This document shows positions 23,301 through 34,745 of a stretch of 64,000 nt of DNA, one piece after another. Made by a program: the position numbers and the translations under genes. The stretch is taken from assembly GCA_029891345.1 (NCBI GenBank), contig CM057005.1, forward strand, positions 66,845,760-66,909,759, written 5' to 3'. Every line of letters begins with the position of its first letter. Positions within the stretch are counted from its first letter, which is position 1. The notes below the pieces were generated by a model. The model was not told the origin of the DNA. It made no database searches and worked only from the letters and a program-made list of their open reading frames with translations. This stretch comes from Dryococelus australis (lineage: Eukaryota > Arthropoda > Insecta > Phasmatodea > Phasmatidae).

Positions 23301-24243
23301 CATGTTAATCGACCCCTCATCCCCTCCCCTGCCATATCTGTTATAAAGTTGACTCATCTGGTAGAATTCTGATGTGTGAGTGATGTAGCACTGTCACTCA
23401 AAACACTCAAAATCGTCTGGGTTGGTTTTTGTAGCACTCCTCTTCCGTGCTTGCTCTCTGCTCTGGCAGGTTGGTCGGGTGAGGGCCCTGCAAATGGGTT
23501 TTCCCCCTGGGGAGAATAGCTGTCACGTATAATGTACCGGTGTCTGGTAAATGCTTGCATCTCTTCTTTAGTTACAAGAAATGTGTTGCTCACACAAATC
23601 AGCCAAGGGCTGTGATTTATTTACGTAACTTGACAGAGTTTTAACCTGGAGTAAACCAATTTACAGACGTATACATGAAAAAGAACTCAAACACTGAGGT
23701 GTATATTCTAGTCCCAACCACGAGGGATGTGTCAACTTACTGCGTACCTGCTGTGGAACTAAAGGCGTTTTTAAACTGGCCCTGCTCTGTGGCTTCCTAA
23801 CTGGTCGCATGCAGGTAGTTTACATGTGACAAGTTTCTACCTAGGGCCGGCTCTAAGCTTTTACTTACCTAGGCCGGCTTCTACTTACATAATACACAAC
23901 ATGAGTTACCCTTTTTAAATTTAATTACATTACCAATTGTCATATGGGCCACCTACAAATAATAAAAAACATAGATCACTCAAAATATTACAATATTTAC
24001 AAAAAAATTACTGGTGGTGTACCAACTGTACACTTTGCATTATTGCAGTCCATTTTTCTTTCCTATGGCTGTCTTTCAGCGTGGGCTTTACGTGGTGTGG
24101 GAAGTCCTTGATTTACACGGGCAGCCTCACTTCCTGCATAAGGCTTCGTGTTGTGGAAACAGCCATGTGAATTTAGCCATGGGGCACCATGGTAACTCTT
24201 AGTACTGCCCTGGCTGACCTTGGGAGGCGGGGTGGCATCACCC

Positions 24244-24687
24244 TCATTCAGTTGGTTGTGGGTAGGTTGCTGGGCTCATCGGGGTTGGCATTGGCCAGCT
24301 CGGGGTCACCAGGCACTGAGGCACGACTGTTTGTCTCCTCCTAGAGGGGCGGCGATACGGCAGGGACTTCTCTTCTTCCCCTGACCCCTTGGGTCTGCTG
24401 GGCTCATCGTCCCGGGCGGAAGGCGGTAGAGTTGCGGCCTCGCTGCCATCCGGCGTCGAGGTCCGGTTGGTAACCATGTCCTCCTAAGTGGATGCAGTCG
24501 AGGTCACCGTCAGAGATGGGAGCTCTTTGGGTTCCCCTACCTCGTCGGCACAGTTGGACTCATCCTTCTCAGGAGCTGGGTTGGCAGCTGAGGTCTCAAG
24601 GCCATCAGGCATCGAGATGTTGCAGGTCGCCACGTCCTCCCAACACTCAGGCAAAGAATGAATGGCCATAGAGCGGACACCAAACAA
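24244..24687 (-). pseudogene. Gag-like Pro/Glu/Asp-rich fragment with 52-residue repeats
   Basis: One frame on the - strand with a single stop near 24483. It holds two tandem units of 52 residues (156 bp apart): WEDVATCNISMPDGLETSAA.. and EDMVTNRTSTPDGSEAATL... The protein is acidic and rich in Pro, Ser and Glu, followed by a basic RRPSRRRQ stretch. Copy D has a similar tandem arrangement in its gag region. I infer that this is part of the internal region of a member of the same LTR family lying 5' of copy B; no capsid or zinc-knuckle motif confirms it. Confidence 0.4.
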
Positions 24688-25684
24688 GCCATAGCTGGAG
24701 AAAATGTAAGTTTACAGGAGCAGCCAATTGCAGCACATGCAGCATCTCGCAACCATAACTTTGACTCCTGTTACACAATCAGATTGGTGAGGGCCCTACC
24801 ACCTTCTAATAATAGTGCAGAACTGAAACACTGGGAACTGTGCCACCAATACATCACCAAATCCAGACAGGCACCTGGCTTAAACATAAGAACCCCTCTA
24901 TTTTCTGCCTCTCCTGTGTTCGCGTCCTGGCCGCTAGGTTTGCTGTTGGCCAACTACCTCTCACCAGACTGCAGTGTGCCACCACTGTAATGTATAAACA
25001 AATAACAAACAAAAAAGATATGGCAGCCTCCAGTAACATATAAACAGAGGTGGCTGCCTCCAGTAGCATGTAAACAAAGGTTGAACAAAGGTGAGTAATT
25101 GGTTGTGCTGGGGGGACCTTCGGAAATGGTTTTTTAATTAAATTTTTTGGGGTAAAAGTAAAATTTTGAGGGAAAAAGGGAAAAATTGCTGCCAGGGTTA
25201 AAGCCTTTTTAATGAAGAAATTTTTTTAATAAAATTTCATAAAATTAATTTTTAAGTAAATTTTTTGAGATTTCTTAAAGAATTTTTTGAATATTTTGCG
25301 TTTTCAAAGTCATAGGTCCTGATCCCGGTCACCTGGCTTGGAGTCACTGATCCCAGTCAACGGAGTCGCTGATCCCTGTCAGCATTTATGGAAAAAAAAT
25401 GGGTTACTTCTGAGGATTTTTTTTGGAATTTTTCAAGAATTTTTTGGATTTGAGTTTTTTTGGAATTTTTAAATGTTTTTAGTGTTTTTTGAGGTCAAAA
25501 GTCCTCGGGTCAAGGTCAAAGGTCACACGGGTCGGAGGTGAAAGATCAATGACATCCAAGATGGCGGTCGGGTGATGTAACAAGATGGCAGTTTCCTGAA
25601 TCTGATCCCCTTGTCCCCAAACCGGCATATCCTTACTACTATTGTTATTGGTATATGGTGAAGTATTTGTGTATAAAGGTTAGT

Positions 25685-25902
25685 CAGGGTAAAGTGAGCA
25701 CTTTTGAAAGCCCTCTCATGTGGAGTAATAGCCAATAAATATATTTTATTTTAACCTTAGACGTTAATTTCCCATTGCGGTGGAATATACACATTGTATT
25801 TATTACTAACATGGCAGTATTTATTTTGAAAGGTGGTTAAAGGATACAAAATTACTGCAAGGAAAAAGTAACTAGGGCTTCAAAAGTGCTCACTTTACCG
25901 TG
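25685..25902. mobile_element. 218-bp MITE with ~30-bp inverted repeats
   Basis: The left end CAGGGTAAAGTGAGCACTTT continues TGAAAGCCCT. The right end is its inverted form (complement CACGGTAAAGTGAGCACTTT then TGAAGCCCTA). There is no coding content and no clear target duplication, so the superfamily is unassigned. Confidence 0.75.
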
Positions 25903-26643
25903 AACAGCCTGTGCAGTTGTCTGCAGAGTGTGAAATTCCTTTATGACATTAAGGTTACGATATTGAAAGTATGCGTGGTTTGGCTCAGTTATTTCATTCT
26001 TGAAAAGAATTATGCAACACATTTTTTGCCTGCTGATTACTGCTAATGCTGGTGTCTACTAGCTTATATACAGGATTTATCTAAATTACACCATCAAACT
26101 TTGGCTGCAGATTAATCATAAAAATGAAGTTAAAAACATATATACAAACCTATGATCTAAAGTGAATTATGAGGGTGGTACACATCATCGAAGTTATAAA
26201 TACTGAATAAATGATTTAAGACTGAACTCTGAATGTGTATAATGTGTAAAGTTAACTGTAACTTGCGAATTAATAATCCACATTTTAAATCCCAAATTTG
26301 CAGCAGCGTCAGGAAAATTAATTTAAAATAAGGGTAATAACCGTGATTATTTCATTGACAAAATTTGATGACAGCGACAGACAGATATTATGGTGTTTAC
26401 AGATCTTTGTTTCGTTACACATAATCAAGACACCCAGTGTTCTATCTTGAATATTTTCTGTAATATTTGTAATAAATTAGTGCTTCAGGTACAATTTCAA
26501 AGATGTGTACACTGTCCTTATGATTCAATTCACACTATATGTCACATATATGTTTTTGCCTTTTTTTTTTATCATGACTAACCTGTTGCCGAACTTTGTC
26601 GGTCTAATTTAGTTACATTCTGCACATAATTTCTTGTCTGCAG

Positions 26644-26847
26644 GGAATGGGTGGTCAGTTCAACTACTTTGGCATGTGGCTGGATGCAGCGTTTGGCTCT
26701 GGCCATTGCAGTGAGACGTGCACAACCTACAAAAACTGCCCCATGCTGTCCTCCAGTAAGAATTTCACTGTAAGCCACGTGGAAGTGTGGGCAGTGGGCC
26801 CCAAACCGAAGTCTGAAGATGAGGACGAAGAAGAAGGTGAAGGAGGG
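26644..26847 (+). CDS. MEAK7: MEAK7/TLDC1-like gene, exon ending the TLDc domain
   Basis: Acceptor CTGCAG ends at 26643; donor GTGAGT starts at 26848. It is 204 bp (68 codons), phase 0 at both ends. It encodes GMGGQFNYFGMWLDAAFGSG, then CTTYKNCPMLSSSKNFTVSH and VEVWAVGPKPKSEDEDEEEG. The GMGGQ.NYFG.W.D..FG.G and CTTY....L.....F....EVWAVG patterns are diagnostic for the TLDc C-terminal half. The acidic run after EVWAVG is a linker of variable length in the family. Confidence 0.93.
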
Positions 26848-27798
26848 GTGAGTTGAATTTTTGAGCTGAAAACTAGTTATACACGTATTTGTTATATTTG
26901 GATGTGTTCAGTGGCGAAACAACTAGGAGAGGGGCACATATACATTGCACCCCACCCTTCCCCACAACCTAAACTTAGTAGAGGGTGCCAGAATTAGAGT
27001 AAATTGGCAACGAAACTGATAAGTTGATATATTGTATACATTCTCTAATGAATTGTTGTAATGTATTTACAGTATAATCATTTATTCTTCTTTGCTTCTG
27101 GGTTGTACACTGTTCTTTATCTTCTATAGGCCATTCACGGTTACTTCACACTTTTCTGAAGGCCTGCCAAAGTTCTAATTTTGGTTATCGATTACGTATC
27201 ATTCTGCTACATGTAAACATAAACACTGCCATGTGACTATGTTTTAATTGTCAAATGCTTGTGTACTGTTCAGCTGTTCAAAGAATTTAGCCATACTTCA
27301 AAAACCATTTTGTACGAATGTTCACAATTTAGGCCTATAACGATATTTAGGTCAGCTTTATTACTTTTTAACAATGTCTATGTTGATGTAGTTCTTACGG
27401 TTACTATTTTACATTGTTAACATATTTGTTATACATGATATAGCACATTATACATAATACATGTTAATATTTTGCAGTGACTGTTTTTAACCTCTTGTTA
27501 TTGATATGTCTTGGGTTATTTCATTAAAAGAATGGCCTCAGTTGAAATAAAAATTTAAATGCAGGAAAAACCAGTCTAATGAAAATACACAGTAAATTCA
27601 AGCACGAACTCGTATAGCTTATTTTTTGTGCATAGCGACGACAAACTTAAAAGATAGTGGTGAACATGGACACAAATAGGGCTACCGTATCTTTTATTCC
27701 ACTCATATTTCGATGAATTGGTACTTAGTTTTCTAGGTTTATTTCAGTATTTATTTTAAATTATCTGGCTGGGCTTTGTATTTTGTTGGGGTTGTACA

Positions 27799-28137
27799 GG
27801 GTTGCCACCTTTCTTTCAGTGGAAAATTCCCTGACATTTGGCAAACTTTTTTCTGTAAGGATTGAAGCCTTTGCTGCATTACAACACAGTTTTACACCAA
27901 AATACTTCTCTGTTCTTACAAAATTGCTCCCTAAATGAATTGCAAAGGAAAATGTGTAAGAATTTTGTTCACAATCATCTAAACAACTTTATGTGATTCT
28001 AGTAGTGGTGCAAGCTTGAAGAAAGAACCGGTAAAATATAGTATGCCTTTCACAGAATTCCCTGACATTTAGCTAACTTATTCAAAATTCCCTGACGTTT
28101 CCCTGTTTTACAGGTTTTTCCAGATGAGTGGCGACCA
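27799..28137. mobile_element. MITE-like repeat with short inverted ends
   Basis: The left end is GGGTTGCCACC and the right end the complement of GTGGCGACCAT. The interior repeats AATTCCCTGAC three times. The ends are imperfect and no target duplication was found. Confidence 0.45.
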
Positions 28138-28249
28138 TGTTGTAGCAGAAATTCAAATGATGGAAACGTAAGCACATTACACAATTGTGTTTCAAACAAA
28201 CACAGTCACAATTGAAACTTATAAATTTCATGTGTCCAATATTTGCATT

Positions 28250-28293
28250 CACACACACACACACACACACTCACTCACACACACACACACACA
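28250..28293. repeat. (CA)n microsatellite
   Basis: About 22 CA units with two interruptions (CTCA). Confidence 0.95.
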
Positions 28294-28696
28294 GAGAGGT
28301 CCAACGTAACGTAATGGCAACAATACTCTTTCACACACACAGTTGTCACAACGTACTTTTCAGTATATTTATTCCTGGCTTAGAAAAACAGATTTATCAC
28401 AACATCGTAACTTGCCTAGGTAGGTTTAAAAAACATAAGAAGTACGAACATGTCACTTTGTTTAGAAACACCCCAACGATCATCGCCGTAGCCAGTTGCC
28501 ACTTCTGCGAACTTCAGATATGTAACCGTCCCGCCATCACATCTAACTATATTATAATAATATTTTTAAAATATAATCTTGTTTCAGTTGTAAATTAAAA
28601 ACTCAAAAATCATTATTTTTTGGTGTAATAAGTATGAGATATTATAAAATTGAAGACATGTATAATTTTTCTGCTGCTAGATGCGCTGCAAAACCT

Positions 28697-28698
<2 letters not shown>

Positions 28699-28729
<31 letters not shown>
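28699..28729. repeat. (AG)n microsatellite
   Basis: About 15 uninterrupted AG units. Confidence 0.95.
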
Positions 28730-28732
<3 letters not shown>

Positions 28733-30340
28733 TGCTCTGCTTATTGAATTTTCTTTCTCGGGCGAAAAAAAAACACGATGTCATTATGGTCTGTGCTTGG
28801 TAATTTGTGCTGATATTTTTAACTGTAACAATGAAGTATATTTCCTTCAATGCTACCTAAAAATTCAAATATATTGATGGACAATGTTTAATTTACAAAT
28901 ATATCAAAAAAGTAGGTTAACAGAATATTTTAACTGTGAACTATTTCTTACTAGCCGCTGCCAACACATCTCTGTTCTCACTGTTTTTTATTCATATTTA
29001 ATACAAAATAAATATTACAAGTTATAGAAGATACCAAGTAAAAGTTTCATTTATTCAAGAATACAGTACTTTAAAGTGTTATATATTTGTGGTGTACAAG
29101 TTATTGAAAAAACAGGTTGACATACTATGCCAAATGCAATTTTCCAAAGGTTTGTTTCAAAAGATCCAAAGAAACCATGAATGGACTATATGCACCAAAA
29201 TGAAATTTATGAAGGAGTGAAGCTGTCTAAAGAGGAGCACCTAAAGACTTGCCCCTCCTAAATTGGCAACATTTCGCTATTTGGCGTGTTCTTAAATACA
29301 TTCTCTATAACCAATATGGGTAAACGCTTATGTTTGCAACTACACTTGGTTTGTGGGTTTGTATCAAGTTAAAACTTTTTTCCCAAAAAAAATTATCGTA
29401 AAATTTTATTTTTGTTTCTCCATTTTATGTTTCATTTAGAGTAATTTTAGTCAAATAACACTTGCAGCTAGGTGTAGAATTTGGAGTACATACCATTGTT
29501 TAGTATAGAGAGTGCACCTTAGGGCAGAATTAACACCTACAGAGGTGATGGGTCTTTTAAGTGGTGCCCTGTAGGTGCCCATTGGTCGAGACAGCAACAG
29601 AATGCAAAGACAAGGCCGGAAGGAACTGAAATTTCATGGAAATGCCAGTCTGTCCTTAGCACCAACTGTCACATTTTCCACATGTAAAAATTCAGTATGA
29701 CTCTGTTTTAAAAAAAAATGAACCTTGATTGCCGAAGTATGAGGCAGACAATCTGATCACTCAGGTACATCAGGATCCCCCGTAGAACAAATAACTTAAT
29801 TTGTAAATAAGGACAAACCACAATTTTTCACAATAACAGTATAGTAGTTCAACACTAAAATCAATTATTATAAAAATATATAAAAGGACAGGAATCCAAG
29901 TATTCGCAGTCTAGTACTTGTGTATAGGCACACACAAAGTAGGACTACACTTTTTTTCCACGTGGTTGTACGATCGCAGCATGTTGCTGACTAAGCTAAC
30001 TTCATCCTCTTTTGGACTGTACTCATGTTTACTCTCATCAGAACAAGGTTTTTCATTTTATATGTTTTTGTATGCTCGAAGTAAGTGTTGTGCATGTAAA
30101 ATTCTTACCACCAATATTTCCTTACATTGTTTACAAACCAGAAATCACTGTCCTTTTTACCTGAGACAACCTTGCATGTAAATGATTTTGCAGTTGTTAC
30201 TTCACAGTTTCAAAGAATAAATTTATTAATTCATTGTTCCATTTTAATTTGAACCTATCCATGTTACCAAATTGTATTATTTTGTGCAAGAATGTATGTA
30301 ATTCTCAATGAAAGTCCATGCTGTCAATTTTATATTTCAG

Positions 30341-30451
30341 TCTAAGAAAAGCATCCTTGATGTCGACCTTGGGGCCAAAGCTTTGCTTGAATTGGTTGGT
30401 AAATCTCAACACAGTGAAGGAATCAGAGAAATAGATGCGGATGAAGATTAA
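30341..30451 (+). CDS. MEAK7: MEAK7/TLDC1-like gene, last coding exon
   Basis: Acceptor ATTTCAG ends at 30340. Encodes SKKSILDVDLGAKALLELVG, then KSQHSEGIREIDADED and TAA at 30449-30451. The SILD.D..A.ALLE..G...HSEG.RE..D.ED tail is conserved from insects to mammals in MEAK7, which fixes both the exon and the gene end. The five exons together give 1191 nt (396 residues plus stop), against about 456 residues for the human protein, so only the N-terminus is missing. Confidence 0.93.
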   Translation, partial: SKKSILDVDLGAKALLELVGKSQHSEGIREIDADED

Positions 30452-30456
30452 ATAAA
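30451..30456 (+). terminator. Possible poly(A) signal overlapping the TLDc gene stop codon
   Basis: The last base of the TAA stop begins AATAAA. If used it would give a 3' UTR of only ~20 nt. Several more AT-rich signals lie further downstream, so the true end is unknown. Confidence 0.35.
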
Positions 30457-33254
30457 CATACATATTTTATTAGTCAATAGCACTTGGCAGGTACAGTGTG
30501 GCATCTGTTGAAGCAAAGGTATGCGACCAGGAAACTTATGTAAAAATATTTTATATAATAATTTTATTGAAAAATTGGCACTGCAGCTGACAAAAATGTG
30601 TAATGATTGATGGAGCTTCTTTAGGGCAGATTTTTTGTATTAAGGTTTGTGTTTTCTAAAATTTAGGTAGGCATTTATGGAAAAATTGATTTTGAAATAT
30701 GTCTTAAGTCATTGATGACAATGTAAAGTTGCTATTCTTTTATTTTGCAAAAAAATATATCAGTAGTTAGTATTTATACAATGAGGTTATTCTCTTATCA
30801 TTCCTTGTCTGCAAAAAATTATAATTTGCATGTTTGTCAATTATAGTGCCAAATATTAATCTTGAACACTTATTATGTGTTCAAATACAAGTTTCTATAA
30901 ATGCCTTCAAAGATAAATATCATACACAGTAATAAGTATTGTATATGAAATATAATGTCTGTTAACATGGTTGTCTCATATCTAACATTATCTGTGCTTT
31001 AAACACACTGGTTTTGTATTTTTTTATAAAATGTTTAATATATTCTACAGTCCGTGTGCACAATTTCTGTGATACAGTTATTTCAAAAATAGTACTGTAC
31101 ATTGCTAGTAATGATTAACAGTCATTTCTGTATTAGGAGGAACAGATATAATAACACACACTTGTTTAACTTACTTTGAAAACAGCTGTTTAATGTGTAT
31201 GTGTATTTGTGTATTTTATATTTTTGGACACATTTGAAAGAGTATCTGAGGATAGAGTATAGACTTACGTTATTGGTATAACTGCTTTTGTCTCAACTAT
31301 ATAGGTATGTGTTTGTGTGTGTGTTTTTAATGTATTGTATATGGCTCTACACAGGCCTACTACAGGTCTGGAAAACCTTAGAAATGTGGAAAAGTCGAGG
31401 AATATATAAATGATGAGGGAAAACCTGGTAAAGTCAAGGAAACTAGTGATGGATCCTGGAAATTTAAAACCTACAAAATGCTTAAGGCCAATAGATTTTC
31501 TGTGCAACCAGAACATTCTCATTAGCAATTCAATAAATTTGTTTAAAAATTATACGGTACCAATAAAAAATTTGTTCTGAGAGAGAGAGAAATATCACCT
31601 TGAAAATAAAGAATTGTACCGTATTTGGGCTATACATTATTTTCAGGAACAAGTTCTGCGTGTTTAATTTTAATCACAATTTATAAAGCAGTACTATTTT
31701 CATTAATTTTTTTAATACAGTGAAACCCTGTTAAGTTTCAGAAAAATACTGAAAAGTGTGTGTTTTCTAAACAGAAAAACTTCTTAAAAGGGTAAAATTA
31801 TCTATTTGTAATAGACAAAGTGCAAACTTTTTAAAGCTTATTAAGCAAGCAAACTTCTTAAGAGAGTTTTGCTAAATGATTTAAAAGTTTGGAAATATCT
31901 TTATTTTTATCTGGAAAACCTGGAAGATTCAGGAAAATTATATGTTGATATCATGTAGCAGCCCTACGTGAGTTTTAAGGTAGTGTTGAAGTAGTTTCCA
32001 CAATTTTAAGGTAGTAATTTTTTTTGTTGCTCATTCTGCTTTAGGTGTTCGTTAATGTTAATTTGTTGTTAATATGTTACAGTATATATTTATTTCAATG
32101 TTTCTGAAATTATTTTTAGTTTAGCTTGTCTCTGTAATTTTTTAGTAAATTTGTGTTTATTGTACAACCAGTTTTACATTAGGCCTTTACAAAAAGTAAC
32201 TTGACAACCTGGCAGAGTCAACTGGGTTAACTCAGTCATGTAACCAGGTTTGCTTGATGGCCAAGTGTTAACTACATTGTTATTGAACGTTTGAAAGCAA
32301 TTCAGAGTTTAAGATGGCAGGAACTCACAATAAGCCTGAACATTTAGTATGTTTATTAAATGCTGTGCTAGATGATAATACAACGAACAGTTTTTGTTCA
32401 ATTATTTTATGTCCAAAGAGAACTCAAAACTTAAAAAAGAGACACTATTAAGATGCGCTATGCAAATACAATACATTTGTATTGAGTGTCAGGTTAGTAG
32501 AAGATTGTCTTCCATCATAGCTACTTGAAAAATGCCTCCCAACTGTTCATCTAACAAATATATGATGATCACTTCCATACACCTTTCAACACCATTTTTA
32601 CAATTGCCTTTGTTGTTGGTTTTGGGTGTGTTGTTTATATATTTTCATGCGTTTTCACTTTTGTCATCTACTGAAACCACTTTACTGTGGTGTACTGTCA
32701 AGCAGGGTTAGCCCGGAGTTGATCAATTTAACTTGGTAGTTTTTTGGAAACACCTGTAAATTTTAATGGCGTCACTTATTGAACGCTCTGACTAAAATTT
32801 TTAAGCTAACCAGGTAACAGAATGACTTTTCATAAATGCCTGTCGTTTAACCGTACGTGCTTAACACAAGCATTCCAAATGAAAACACCAAATTTAAAAA
32901 AAAATGTTTTACGTTGAGATCAGAACACTGCAACATGCAAAGGACAAAACTTAAAAAATGGTTATTACTGACTGGGTGAGCAGTTGTTGGTAAGACCAAT
33001 AAATCAGTGGGTCATAACTTTTCTGTCTACATTATCAGCGCTTTTCTCCTCCTCACCAATGAATTGGAACAAAGGGAAAGTTATTGCTCAAAGACTAAGA
33101 TACATCCGTTATTTTTTTATTTTTGTCTTATATCAGTGTGTCATATGTTCTAGATTCTGAGGTGTATGTTTTGTAAAGTGAGGTGTTTACTGGTAAGCTG
33201 CATTGTCCTTTTGCAAATTAAAAAACAATTAAACAATATTGGTTTTGGTATTTA
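30457..33254. other. AT-rich intergenic or 3' UTR DNA with faint TIR elements
   Basis: No gene. Two weak candidates: 31350-31970, with ends resembling AGGCCTACTACAG and the complement of GTAGCAGCCCT around CTGGAAAACCT motifs; and 32181-32848, with ends GGCCTTTACAAAAAGTAAC and the complement of ATGACTTTTCATAAATGCC. Neither has a target duplication I can confirm. Confidence 0.4.
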
Positions 33255-34530
33255 GGGCTGGTTTCACCAATAAAGCTCAAACTATTTAATCTCAATTAGT
33301 CTCCACATAATCTCGATTAAGCATAATGTGCGTTCCACCATGCACTTAAACCCAATTTCTTCTAGTTAAGCTAGATTTAATATTAACTTCCCAATTTTGC
33401 CCAGTTTAGCACCTTTAATCTCGGTTAAATGTGAAAATAGAGTAGGCTTGTACTGCATATCGTCTGGATAAAATAGTGCAGATGTTCATAAAATGTTTTG
33501 TGCATGTTTTGTTACATATTAAAAATGCAATGATTTTATCTAATGTAACAATCTCGAGTGGAAAACAAATTTATCTTCACACAGTGGAAGCATGTATTTT
33601 GGAGTTAATTATTCATTTATAGTTTTCTTTTGGAAACTGTTTGCAAACAACAAAATTGCTTGAATTTGAAGATATATTTTATGGTAGAACTTTTCCTTGT
33701 ACAAAACTATTCTAAGTAATACTGACTCACACTTCCTTGATTGTACAGATAAATGTAATCTAAAGATTATGATGTTCCTGGTGTGTATAGGTTGATATTA
33801 CATCAATTTTCAAAAATATAACCATTGACACAATCGTGGTGCACAATTTCTTCCTACCACACAAAACTTGAATAACAAAACAGATAAAATGTTTCCTATC
33901 ATTATATTATAATATAAACTAAAGGATTTAATATTACCTAAATTAATATATGGATTGCCCAAGTGAACATAGGCAGTTAACTAAGATTTCAAGAATCAGC
34001 TAACCTACAAACCTGCACATAAATAAGTGCTCTAGAGTTCAATCCAACCTAAAGTAGTATTGCTTGAATTACAAGTGTAAAGAATCTAATGCAACATAAC
34101 CTTGCAACAATAGTTTAACTTAATACGTAGGAAACCTTAAATCACCAGGTTTATAGGCTAACCTATTCTACCTTTAATTTGATTATTTGATTTCCATTAT
34201 ATATTTTTTGTAACAAGAAAATGGGGGACAACAATGTAAATTATTTTTCTGCAATATTCAACAATATTCACAACCACTGCAAAAAAGCAGTTAAAAAGAG
34301 AAAAAAGTGCATTCGGTACTCTTCAGCAACTGATCAGGTATTTTCGCTACAATTAAGGCCTATGTGTAGCAACGAGACATAGTAAAGCCAAGTTTAATAA
34401 TCTTGATTAACTTAAACTAAAGAGTACCGTGGTGAAACACAACACGACTTTAAACTCACGCTTAAAACTAATCAAGTTTTGTTAATCTCGTTTAAGAGAT
34501 AAACTTATTCTTTGGTAGTGAAACTGGCCT
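33255..34530. mobile_element. PIF/Harbinger-like non-autonomous element, TTA-flanked
   Basis: The left end is GGGCTGGTTTCACCAATAAAG and the right end the complement of CTTTGGTAGTGAAACTGGCCT. TTA flanks both sides (33252-33254 and 34531-34533), fitting the 3-bp target duplication of PIF/Harbinger. Subterminal zones repeat AATCTCGATTAA/AATCAAGATT-like words. No transposase is visible in 1276 bp. Confidence 0.65.
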
Positions 34531-34612
34531 TTAATTGTTGTGGAAAATCTTGTATTTATGTAGGAAAGCCATCAGTTTATTCTTGCCTGAGATCAGTGTG
34601 TCATATTTTAAG

Positions 34613-34745
34613 TACTCAAGTGTATTTTTTTTTGTAAAGTGTACTTTGTTTTGATGTGTACTCAAAGTGTATTTTTTTGTAAAGTGTACTTTGTTTTGGT
34701 GTGTACTCAAGTGTATTTTTTGTAAAGTGTACTTTGTTTTGGTGT
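34613..34745. repeat. Tandem repeat, ~45 bp x 2.9
   Basis: Three units beginning TACTCAA-GTGTA, with a T-run, GTAAAGTGTACTTTG and TTTTGGTGTG, starting at 34613, 34659 and 34704. A single related unit lies at about 33170-33200, on the other side of the PIF-like element. Confidence 0.85.

Larger units (their letters stand above)
20091..26643 (+). other. Intron 3 of the TLDc gene (6.55 kb)
   Basis: Phase-0 GT-AG intron. It contains LTR copy B, a tRNA-like element, a gag-like fragment and a 218-bp MITE. 20091-21520 shows no gene. 25100-25680 is A/T-run-rich with phrases such as AAGGTCAAAGGTCA and CCAAGATGGCGG that look like old repeat DNA. 25903-26643 shows nothing. Confidence 0.8.
26848..30340 (+). 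other. Intron 4 of the TLDc gene (3.5 kb)
   Basis: Phase-0 GT-AG intron. It contains a MITE-like repeat (27799-28137), a CA and a GA microsatellite, and AT-rich DNA without genes. The open frames at 28185-28598 and 28650-28877 run through the microsatellites and are not credible genes. Confidence 0.8.

Noticed and set aside
28185-28877. Frames of 137 and 75 codons
   Set aside because: They read through CA and GA microsatellites and have no credible protein content.
34221-34338. Possible exon starting ATGGGGGACAAC and ending before a GT
   Set aside because: Lies inside the PIF-like element, no recognisable domain, AT-rich Asn/Lys composition, no matching acceptor or partner exon.
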